The notes beneath the pieces are model-generated. The model worked only from the letters and a program-made list of their open reading frames with translations. It was not told the DNA's origin and made no database searches. This document shows positions 1 to 7,957 of a stretch of 64,000 bases of DNA, one piece after another. Position 1 is the stretch's first letter. Each line of letters opens with the position of its first letter. This DNA is from Dendrocalamus latiflorus. Its lineage: Eukaryota > Streptophyta > Magnoliopsida > Poales > Poaceae. A program made the translations under genes and the position numbers. The stretch lies in the NCBI GenBank assembly GCA_017311315.1, contig CM029636.1, forward strand, positions 24,960,043 to 25,024,042, written 5' to 3'.

Positions 1-681
1 AGTTCCAACAGTAATTAGTTCTTGAACACATGAAATTAGAAACTTAATGTTGCAAACATCATAGTGTTGGTCGTAGTCATGGAGGCTAGGAAAAGAACTT
101 GGAATGCTAAATACAACATATCATCCTCTGTTCCTCACACAGAACTGGTACTGACATGCACAGTTCTTATAGCATTTACCTTGCTAAGAAAATGTATTTA
201 TCCATACCAAGGACAGATGAAGTAGGCTTAAGTGTTGTTTATGAACAAGATTAAATCAGAGGCCTCCAACTCTCACCACGCACAAGACAAAAGAGTGGGA
301 AATTGAGGCATAAAACAACAAAAGGGTAACAAAGCAAGAGCAGCGAACTGACTAAGGTGCTCATTTGGGCTTTTTTTTTTGCTTATGGCTGAAAAACACT
401 GTAGCTGACTGAAAAAACACTGTAGCTGACAGTGACTTATTTAGCATAACTAAATTTAAAAAATTTAAAAATATAAAAAAATATGTTAGCCTATTATATA
501 TAATACAAACAAATACGGGAAACAAAGAACCGGCAAAAAAGCTCATTAAAAAGCAAAAAGTTCAGAAAACGAAATTTATGAATAGTGAAAAATAAGTCGA
601 AAGCTAAAAGTTGAAGCCAAAACGATCACAGCCAAGCACGCTTGATAATAAAGGTGCCACAGGAATTAAACGTGTGAGAGA
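1..681. other. Flanking non-coding DNA, MITE-like
   Basis: No supported gene. From about 361 to 640 there is AT-rich sequence with repeated CACTGTAGCTGA and AGCTAAAAG words, like the hAT-type MITEs seen again near 34.2-35.0 kb and 47.5-47.8 kb. I could not fix its ends or a target duplication. The stretch ends at the left copy of the 9-bp target duplication (682-690) of the Mutator-like element. Confidence 0.4.
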
Positions 682-690
682 GGAAAATGC

Positions 691-1300
691 GTAAATTTTT
701 GCTTTTTAGCCCAAAATTTTAAAGTTTTTACATATGGACCCCTGGAGAAAAGATTTGCGAAAATGGACCCCTAGCACGGCGCCAACTCACATGGCGCCCA
801 GGGTACACGTCACGGCGCCATATGCTTTGGCGCCGTGCGTGGACACGTAGGATCCACGGTGGCACATCACGGCGCCAAAGCACAAGGCGCCGTGCCATCC
901 ATACACGGCGCTAACGGTCGTGGCGCCGTTTCTTGGGACTTAAGACCGAGCGCAGCCCCCGGCCCCCTCACTCCACTCCTCTGTTTGAACAGACCAAAAC
1001 AGAAAACAGCCGCCCCCGCCCCTACCTCTCCCCCCTCAAAATCCACCCTAATCCATCGATTTTTTTCACGATTTTGCTTCCTAACCGAGCTAGCAAGGTG
1101 AGCTCCCTCTCCTCCTTTAATTTTTTGCAGTAGATATGGATTATTTGAGGTACATTTCGTAGGGCAAAATTTGAAACTCTAGATGAAATTAGTTGGATTT
1201 GGCTCGGTTTTAGGTTCGATTCGCAATAGATATGCGTAATGTATTAGTAATAATGTGTATAGATCCGTTTTTAGGTTGAAATTAGTTGGATTAGGGTTTG
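691..1300 (+). repeat. Left terminal inverted repeat of the MULE
   Basis: Matches the reverse complement of 4000-4756 over roughly 600 bp, with a small insertion near 1275 and a 145-bp MITE present only in the right copy. The outer 60 bp are AT-rich. The next 150 bp hold four GGCGCC-bracketed palindromes, and the rest is GC-rich leader-like sequence. The zinc-finger gene starts about 75 bp inside the repeat, so the repeat probably carries its promoter. Confidence 0.88.
778..931. repeat. GGCGCC hairpin array (left TIR)
   Basis: Four consecutive units have the form ACGGCGCC, 7-10 variable bases, GGCGCCGT. Each can fold as a GC-rich hairpin and the loop sequence differs from unit to unit. The same array is in the right TIR (4512-4672), and a degenerate five-unit version lies at 2124-2285. 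Function is unknown. Transposase binding sites or a methylation target are possible inferences. Confidence 0.8.
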
Positions 1301-1376
1301 ATTTGGGTAACTAGCTAACCTAGGGTTAGAAACGAGAAAAATTATAAATCTTATTCATTTCGCATTTTAGGTTGTC

Positions 1377-1913
1377 ATGGGCTTCACTCATTTGCCACCT
1401 CCATCCGGTGTTCCCGTGCCGATGTGTTATTGCGGCGATCCTTGCAAAGTGGAAAGGTCGGATGATTCGGATACATATAGGCAGAGGTATTGGATGTGCG
1501 CCAACTGGGCGTTTGATCCGCCACATGCCGCCGTTGTCCTCGGCAAGATGGTATGTTGTATTGTCGATTCATCGAATTGGTATTAATTCTGTTGGTTTAA
1601 CGAATGCGCACATTTGCAGGAGCCTCCACCGCTTTGTGATTTTGAGCAGTGGATCGACACTGCGATTGCTGAGGATGACAAAAAATATCTTGATGCCAAT
1701 AAGAAGTGGGATGAAGAACGAAAGGAGAGGTGGGAAAGAGAGAAGAAACAGGAGGAGGCCGCGAGGGAACACCGTGAGGAGCGTAGGAGGGCCGCGGCAA
1801 AGCGCAAGGGAGAAAGGCAGAAGAAGCTAGAGAGAGCGCGGCATGCCAAGGCAGCCCTTGAGCAGTACCCTGATGCTCAGAGGAAGGGGAAGTGGCCTCG
1901 ATGCACTCAGTAG
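1377..1913 (+). CDS. MULE-borne GRF-type zinc-finger/coiled-coil protein
   Basis: Two exons, 1377-1550 and 1620-1913, with GT (1551) and AG (1618-1619) borders give an uninterrupted 155-residue protein in phase 0. Residues about 15-45 contain a CYCGDPCKV motif followed by YWMCANW, the spacing of a GRF-type zinc finger. The second exon is a highly charged Glu/Arg/Lys helix of about 80 residues, predicted coiled coil, ending in a basic tail. Small GRF-finger proteins of this kind are common hypothetical proteins in grass genomes. Here the gene sits wholly inside the MULE, next to the left TIR, so it is best read as the element's second gene. Its role in transposition is not established. Confidence 0.75.
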
Positions 1914-2123
1914 GTTATTTTAATGTTTGATGTATGCGGACGTATGTATTTTCTGAAAATTTATAAACTATGTATGTGGACTATGTATGTATGTCGACGT
2001 ATGCACTCAGTATGTTATTTTGGGCTGTGCTTATTCATTTGGTGAATGTCAATTAGTATTGTTTGTGCAGATGGAACGAAACAACTAGGCCGAGCTTGCA
2101 CTTTTAAAGCAAGTGCAGTAATA

Positions 2124-2290
2124 ACGGCGCCAAACACCCTGGCGCCGTATAAAAGTAGCACGGCGCCACACACTATGGCGCCGAGATATTGAAATACGGC
2201 GCACAAAACTTTGGTGCCACACTCTGGCGCCAAAGGTCCTGGCGCCGTTTTTCAATACCTTGGCACCAGAGTGTTTGGCGCCGTTCTACG
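2124..2290. repeat. Internal degenerate GGCGCC hairpin cluster
   Basis: About five imperfect copies of the palindromes found in the terminal repeats, at the 3' side of the zinc-finger gene. Several half-sites have decayed (GGTGCC, GGCACC), as expected from CpG loss. A leftover of an internal TIR duplication is one explanation. Confidence 0.65.
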
Positions 2291-2299
2291 CAAACCTAC

Positions 2300-2546
2300 A
2301 GAAAAATAGCAAAGAGCTGTCTGTTTCTGCATATACAAAACACATGCACACATACACATACATTCACATATAAAACACATACGCATAACTCTCAATAAAG
2401 TCTAGATGCATATAATTTACATATATATATATATCAAATCATATATACATACATATATGCAAACATACACATATAAAATACACATACACATACATATATG
2501 CACACATACATCGTCATGCACACATATAAAATACACATACACATAC
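2300..2546. repeat. AT-rich ACACATA microsatellite-like tract
   Basis: A low-complexity stretch of CACACATACA and ATATAT words with no open frame of note. It supplies the 9-bp target duplication of the MITE that follows. Confidence 0.7.
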
Positions 2547-2703
2547 GGATTTATTCATCATATACCCTCCTCTTAGATGGAAATTCAGGATTTACCCTCC
2601 TGGCCCACATGTCAGTGACTTATGATGACCCCACATGTCATTGAGGTGGGAGGGTAAATCCTGAATTCTCAAAATGAAGGGAGGGTATATGATCAACTTT
2701 CCC
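2547..2703. mobile_element. MULE-type MITE (157 bp)
   Basis: Begins GGATTTATTCATCATATA and ends with its imperfect inverse, finishing TTTCCC. It is flanked by a perfect TACACATAC 9-bp repeat (2538-2546, 2704-2712). The whole element is close to a perfect palindrome, with ATACCCTCC and TTTACCCTCC blocks in both arms. The 9-bp duplication assigns it to the Mutator superfamily. It is nested in the larger MULE. Confidence 0.85.
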
Positions 2704-2729
2704 TACACATACACACAACTCTCATTATC

Positions 2730-3959
2730 ATGGGTTGGAGGACGCAGTATGGGAATCATCGTGAGCTTGCCGCGGTGCTCTCTGTCGTAGAACTCGTCCA
2801 CCAGCCGGTACCTCGCCATCCTGTGCATTCAAAATTACGTTAGTGATAAAAATAACAAAATATCTAAAAATTATGCTCTCTAGACCTAACGCTGCTAACC
2901 TGAGTGGAACGACGTTGACACGTCCGTGAATTGTGACCCATTAGACCACACATACCGCAGTGTGTCTCCTGTGGGTCCTCAACGAAGGGATTTGCCCTAC
3001 CCCTCTTGGTACGACCAGGTATCCGATCCATGTCCATCTTGTACCTTGACCGCTTCCTGCTGCCCCTCTTGTGCCAACGTAACCCCGCGTCCGCTATGTA
3101 CCTAGGACCCGAGTAAAGTGGCCACTCGCTTTCATCACGATATGGCTCGAACTGTGGGGCCTATGTCCTCACCAACGCATCCACGCTGAATAGTCTCGGG
3201 ATTTTGGTCTCAACATCGACATTCCGGGCCCTACATGCGGTCACCATGTGGGAGCATGGAAAATGGAACTTGTTGGGAACACCGCATGTGCGTGTGAAGG
3301 ATGTAATCACGACCTTATGCTTTCGGGCCTCTCGGAGCTCTCCATTCTCGGTTGTCCCTCCACCCTCAACAACCTCATACGTGCCCGTCACATGGTCAAA
3401 ACAGTTAGATGCTACACAAACCATGGGTTCCTCAAACACTGTCTCCTCGTCGAATCCACCAACAAAGCGGTCATCGACATCCTCAGAGTCATCTTCTACC
3501 TGAGTCAATGGAACCTCGCATACTTGAGCCGAGGATACAACTTGCACCTCGACCTCTTCATGATCCGGTGACCCAACCAACGGTGAGTCATTGGGATCCA
3601 ATGCAGCCCTAGGAGGTGATTGATCTCTCATCACCCTCTGCACAAAACAAGTCAGGTGCTCTGACCTCTGAGTCCAAAACAATGGCCACATAGTTATCCC
3701 ATTCACCATCGCTGCCAATCGAAACCAATCTCTTTATACGCGGCCCCTTTGACGACCCAACATCAATCAATCCTTGCATAATGACATCATCATGCTCATC
3801 TGTCCATCCCAACCTCTCTTTCAAGCGACAAATGACCTCACCATACGACGAACGTGAACTAAATAGCAATGTGGTCTCTTCCATGCCCTCCAAATCAACA
3901 CCCCCATTGTCATTTCTCTTCACAGTACAACCATGGTGCAAAGTCACAACCTTATCCAT
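2730..3959 (-). pseudogene. MULE transposase remnant, catalytic core deleted
   Basis: Reading from 3959 on the minus strand there is the N-terminal region typical of plant MULE transposases (about 100 residues). A frameshift near 3640 follows, then an acidic linker and a SWIM zinc-finger block (CGVPNKFHFPCSH, about 3215-3300). An in-frame TAG at 3161-3163 is followed in the same frame by a conserved basic tail and a CCHC knuckle (CGMCGLMGHNSRTC, about 2940-2980). A further likely exon (YRLVDEFYDREHRGK, about 2735-2820) lies beyond a GT/AG intron. The MULE transposase DDE domain that should lie between the N-terminal and SWIM blocks is missing, so the protein cannot catalyse transposition. The family assignment rests on the SWIM and knuckle motifs. 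Confidence 0.72.
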
Positions 3960-3999
3960 CTATAGCACAACAAACAAACATACCTCAGTCATTACGTAC

Positions 4000-4756
4000 A
4001 ATAATCAAACCCTAGAAACGGATCTATACACATTATTACTAATACATTACGCATATCTATTGTGAATCGAACCTAAAACCGAGCCAAATCCAACTAATTT
4101 CATCTAGAGTTTCAAATTTGGGAGATTCATGTTTTTACCACCCTTAAGATTGACACTGAAACTCTGTCACTTACATGTGGGCCACCCTGAGTCACTGACA
4201 ATGGGCCCGGGTGGCAAATCTGTTGCCACTCGAGTCGTAAGGGTGGCAAATAGATAAAATTTCCTTCAAATTTTGCCCTACGAAATGTACCTCAAATAAT
4301 CCATATCTACTGCAACAAATCAAAGGAGGAGAGGGAGCTCACCTTGCTTGCTCGGTTTGGAAGCAAAATCGCAAGAAAATTCGATGGATTGGGATGGATT
4401 TGGGGAGGGGAGAGACGGGTGGCGGCGGAGGCTGCTCTCTGCTCGGTCTGTTCGAACAGAGCACTGAGGGGGTGGTGGGGGGCCAGGGACTGCGCTCGGT
4501 CTTAAGTCCCAAGAAACGGCGCCACGACCGTTAGCGCCGTGTATGGATGGCACGGCGCCATGTGCTTTGGCGCCGTGATGTGCCACCGTGGATCCTACGT
4601 GTCCACGCACGGCGCCAAAGCATATGGCGCCGTGATGTGTACCCAGGGCGCCATGTGAGTTAGCGCCGTGCTAGGGGTTCATTTTCGCAAATCTTTTCTC
4701 CAGGGGTCCATATGTAAAAAACTTTAAAATTTTGGGCTAAAAAGCAAAAATTTTAC
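4000..4756 (-). repeat. Right terminal inverted repeat of the MULE
   Basis: Inverted counterpart of the left repeat. It is interrupted by a 145-bp MITE at 4120-4264. Without that insertion the two repeats align almost base for base, including the GGCGCC palindromes at 4512-4672. The transposase remnant (minus) starts just inside it, so each repeat could drive one gene inward, as in maize MuDR. Confidence 0.88.
4120..4264. mobile_element. MULE-type MITE (145 bp) inside the right TIR
   Basis: Absent from the left TIR, which gives the empty-site sequence. The flanks are a perfect TTCAAATTT 9-bp duplication (4111-4119, 4265-4273). The ends are GGGAGATTCATGTTTTTACC and an imperfect inverse finishing TTTCC. 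Both arms contain CCACCCTTA. Confidence 0.88.
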
Positions 4757-4792
4757 GGAAAATGCAGCGCCAAAAAGAGTGATCCATAGAAC

Positions 4793-5037
4793 GGGAAAAT
4801 TGTATATGTACCCCATAGTTAGCAGTGATTGTAGATTTGCCCTCCACTTAGATGGCTTTGCTATTTTGCTCCATACTTGAAGTGCCCCCTTATTATTTTA
4901 CCGTACTATTCACTTGGCTGGTATTTTAATTTCATTTTTCAGCATGGGAACCCGTGGCTCATCTTTCCTCGTCCCACCGCACGGGGGCTCGTGCCAGACC
5001 GCTGCGCATCTGGAGGGGAGTCGGGGAAGGAGCGGCA
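4793..5037 (+). repeat. Left TIR of the Pack-MULE
   Basis: Inverse copy of 18048-18312. The outer part is AT-rich with TACCCC and TTTGCCCTCC blocks. The inner part (about 4945-5035) is the same GC-rich sequence that forms the 5' leader of the captured PRA1 gene at the other end. Confidence 0.85.
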
Positions 5038-5986
5038 TACGACTGCTTCGTTTGTTCCGCCGCGGGGTTCAACAAGCAAACACAGCAACTTGGATTCACA
5101 GGAATTCAACATTACAATACGTTGATAACCAGCATTTCAGAATCCCATTGCCCCCAACCCACCACTCCAACCCAAAAAATTGCAGGTAAATTTTGGGATG
5201 GTTTAGCAGAAATGTATTGCCCTAGGCGGCTTAGCATATCTAGACCAGAAGAACTGTTCTTGAATTGCTGTGGACGATCACAAAACAAAGAGACTGACGA
5301 TTCCACATCTCTTGAGCCCTCGAACCAAAGGGCAAACCCAGGAAAGCCCAATACCAAACAGCAATCACAAAATATTATGAAGCTAAGTTCATACTGATGC
5401 ACACCATAATCTAATTTCTCACGCCAGCTATTAACATAAGCTTACATCAATACTAGATGATCACACAGATCTATTGACTTTACTCCACTACTCCAGCATT
5501 GCGTACCCCACAGATCTATTGACTTTACTCCACTACTCCAGCATTGCGTACCCATTGATCTCCAACAATAGAAGAGCTAACATTTGACAACAAATATTCA
5601 CCATGATTCCAAAGCATTCATGGGTCACGATAAATTTCCCCAAGCATATCGAGTATTGCAAGTAAACAACTGAAGCATCATAAAATTTTTACTCTTGTTT
5701 CATTTTCATTACTCCCAAGAACATACCAATTGATAATTCGACATCATACAATCATACTAAAGTACTTCAACACTTCACAGCATGGAATGTATAAGATAAT
5801 TCTGCAGATCTTTGAGAAAGTGGGTGCCTCAATCAAAACACACTAAACCAAAAGATCTGTAGCTACAGAATGAGGAACTGCAGAAGACATAGGCTACAGC
5901 TACAACAAGACCGGATCTAGATCAATTCCATCTTAACACGAACTTCCCGAGCCCAAGAAGCCTACCAGATCTCGTCGTTCGCCGCC
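5038..5986. other. Pack-MULE interior, 3' flank of PRA1
   Basis: No convincing gene. It lies downstream of the PRA1 stop codon (minus) and probably includes its 3' untranslated region. It contains a perfect two-copy 45-bp tandem duplication at 5464-5553. The short open frames here have no recognisable domain. Confidence 0.5.
5464..5553. repeat. 45-bp perfect tandem duplication
   Basis: Two adjacent identical 45-bp copies starting CACAGATCTATTG. It is one of about ten such isolated doublets in the window. Confidence 0.9.
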
Positions 5987-6136
5987 TCAAACCCTAGATC
6001 CGGGTGCCCCGAGGAAGGATAGCAGCCCCTGGGCCGCGCTGTTGTGGCTGGCAGCGTCCGCATCGTCGAGGAAGAGGTCCTTGGGCATGCGGAACGTGCC
6101 GTGCGCGGCGACGATGGCGCCGCCGACGAGCAGCCC
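5987..6136 (-). pseudogene. PRA1 family protein, C-terminal part
   Basis: Continues the frame broken at 17513: LLVGGAIVAAHGTFRMP, then an acidic DLFLDDADA motif and the terminal LLSFLGAPGSRV, with stop TGA at 5987-5989. These are standard C-terminal features of plant PRA1 proteins. The AGCCC target duplication is at 6132-6136 and 17513-17517. Confidence 0.85.
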
Positions 6137-6569
6137 TGTCAGAACCTGAAATCACTGAAGAACTGAAGAAGTACCGGAACTCTGAAGATAACGTTTCATC
6201 AAGCTTCAGACCAATTGCAATTGACGGCTGGAATGCAATCTGGCTCCTATGGGGGAAGATCAACGTTCCAGATTACTTCCCGACAACCGCTCGTTTAATA
6301 GTTGTTGATTATCTATTATTAGTGCTTATTACTCAGTTAATCTTGAAGTTATCTTTGTAATCGAGTCTTAGACTCTAATGTTAGATTAAGACTCATATAT
6401 ATACTCTTTCGCAGTGGAATGAGAACCATTCACCGTATTATCAAAACTACTGTAGCCCTAGTTCTAGCTGTAGCGTAGTGTTCTGTCTGTTCTGGCGATT
6501 TTTTTCCTGTCTGCCCAGATTTCTGAGTTTCTCTACTTCTCAATCGGATTTCATCCACGGGATGTGACA
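6137..6569 (+). repeat. 5' LTR of the transducing retrotransposon
   Basis: 433 bp, TG...CA, followed by AAA and the initiator tRNA-Met type primer-binding site. The left flank is AGCCC (6132-6136). Confidence 0.92.
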
Positions 6570-6571
6570 AA

Positions 6572-7948
6572 ATGGTATCAGAGCACTTCGATCCTCGGCA
6601 ACAAATGGCTTGGAGCGATTCGGTTGGATGGTATATTCCCTGTAGAATCCCCAATCCCTTCCGATCTCTGGCGGCGGACCGGCCTTCTTCTTTATCCAGC
6701 TATGGCGGCGGACCGTATCGGGGCATGGTGAAGGCGGACCGGCCTTACACCTTACCCGGCTATGGCGGCGGACCAGATCGGAGTGTGGGCAAAGAGTGTT
6801 TGGGAGCGATTGGGTTGGGGTCTTCGGCCTGTAAAATCCCTAGTCGTTTTCAATCTGGATCGGTGGAGCTCGCGCCAGCTCTGGAGCCTCATCTTCTTCG
6901 TCAAGTCCAGGATCCCTCTGATTTGCGGCGGCAGCTTGGATCGGCGGAGCTCGGCGGCGGATTGGATCGGCGCTTGGTGAAGGTTCCGGGCTCCATTCTG
7001 GGTAAAATCCCTAAACCTTGTGACGATCTGGGAAAGATGGCGAAGTCGGTGGTGACGTACGAGGAGGATGCGTCTGATCCCACAGCGGTCTGGCGAGTAG
7101 CTCACGTGCGACCATCAGAGGAGCCAAGGAATGTGTCATTCTTGATCCAGCCGAGAGAAATGGAGATGGTCAGAAGAGTGGATGATTTGAGGCAGATCAA
7201 CCCTAGTAGCACTCATGGAGTTCACTTGCTTGGCACACCCGAAGGTAATTTCTGCTTCCCTTCTACTGGTTTTTCAGTAGTCGCCACGGGTTGGGAACAG
7301 GACCAAGTGCCAGATGTGACCGTGAGAAGAATAGAGTGTGAGAACCCAAAGGATTCTGATGAAGTTCTTGGGAAGCCTGAAGCTTGGTTCGAGGATGGTA
7401 TTATTGTATCAAAGTCAGAAGGGGTTGAGTCATCAATTAAAGGTGGGTATCTCCGTCCTGCTATGGCCCAAGCTGACAAAACTATGAAAAAAGAAGAGAA
7501 GGTGATCCTTAAGATTAAGCCACTAAATGGATTTGGTGAGAGGGATAAACCAGCAGTGGGTGAGAAAGTGGTTAATGACCCTGATGAGGCCAAATTTGAC
7601 TTAGCCCAGTTATATATGTGGAAAAGAGCAGACAAGAAATTGAGGGGTACTGGACTGTTTTGGAAAACTCCACCCTGGCCTGATTTTTGTATTGAAGAGC
7701 TCACGGCTGTTTACAAGAGTGAGTTGATGAAGATGAGACATGAAGTGGAGGAAGAAAGGATGATGTTGCAGATGGCAAGGGTTTGGCGGGTAGAGAGGAA
7801 GCTTGTTGTTGCAAAGCTGACAGTAGACAGCAAGTATGCACCGCTAAACAAGCTTCAGTCTGACCTTGAGGAATTCCTCAGTTTTCACCGAGGCAATAGT
7901 GTAGATGAAGAAATCCACAAGTCTGCAGAGGAGAGTGGTGACAGATGA
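6572..7948 (+). CDS. Chimeric ORF, first part (FKBP and At5g41620-like pieces)
   Basis: 458 codons from an ATG that overlaps the primer-binding site to TGA 7946-7948. The first about 160 residues are low-complexity and repeat SYGGGP/GYGGGPDR blocks. Residues about 270-335 (about 7385-7565) match plant multidomain FKBP-type prolyl isomerases (DGIIVSKSEGVE, then KTMKKEEK and GFGERDKPA). Residues about 375-450 (about 7703-7915) match the coiled-coil At5g41620 family (SELMKMRHEVEEERMM, LDSKYA-like, LQSDLEEFLSFHRGNS). The middle section (about 160-270) is unrecognised. The TGA is in frame with the next ORF, so this may once have been one polyprotein. Whether it is translated is unknown. Confidence 0.7.
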   Translation: MVSEHFDPRQQMAWSDSVGWYIPCRIPNPFRSLAADRPSSLSSYGGGPYRGMVKADRPYTLPGYGGGPDRSVGKECLGAIGLGSSACKIPSRFQSGSVELAPALEPHLLRQVQDPSDLRRQLGSAELGGGLDRRLVKVPGSILGKIPKPCDDLGKMAKSVVTYEEDASDPTAVWRVAHVRPSEEPRNVSFLIQPREMEMVRRVDDLRQINPSSTHGVHLLGTPEGNFCFPSTGFSVVATGWEQDQVPDVTVRRIECENPKDSDEVLGKPEAWFEDGIIVSKSEGVESSIKGGYLRPAMAQADKTMKKEEKVILKIKPLNGFGERDKPAVGEKVVNDPDEAKFDLAQLYMWKRADKKLRGTGLFWKTPPWPDFCIEELTAVYKSELMKMRHEVEEERMMLQMARVWRVERKLVVAKLTVDSKYAPLNKLQSDLEEFLSFHRGNSVDEEIHKSAEESGDR

Positions 7949-7957
7949 ATTACGAAG

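Larger units (their letters stand above)
691..4756. mobile_element. Mutator-like element with perfect 9-bp TSD
   Basis: The element begins GTAAATTTTTGC and ends GCAAAAATTTTAC and is flanked by a perfect direct repeat GGAAAATGC (682-690 and 4757-4765), the 9-bp duplication diagnostic of Mutator-like elements. Its long inverted terminal repeats run from 691 to about 1300 and from about 4000 back to 4756. Inside are a two-exon zinc-finger gene on the plus strand and a degraded transposase on the minus strand, converging on a central GGCGCC repeat cluster. Two small MULE-type MITEs are nested in it. The transposase lacks its DDE core and has an in-frame stop, so the copy is not autonomous. Confidence 0.92.

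Noticed and set aside
778..931. GGCGCC hairpins as transcription terminators or a CRISPR-like array
   Set aside because: The context is a plant transposon TIR. Units are palindromes with variable loops, not constant repeats with spacers of fixed length.
6573..6584. TGGTATCAGAGC words at 6573, 15217-15231 (minus), 22539, 31387 and 40226 as tRNA genes
   Set aside because: They are 12-15 bp complements of the initiator tRNA-Met 3' end directly inside LTRs, i.e. primer-binding sites. No cloverleaf follows.
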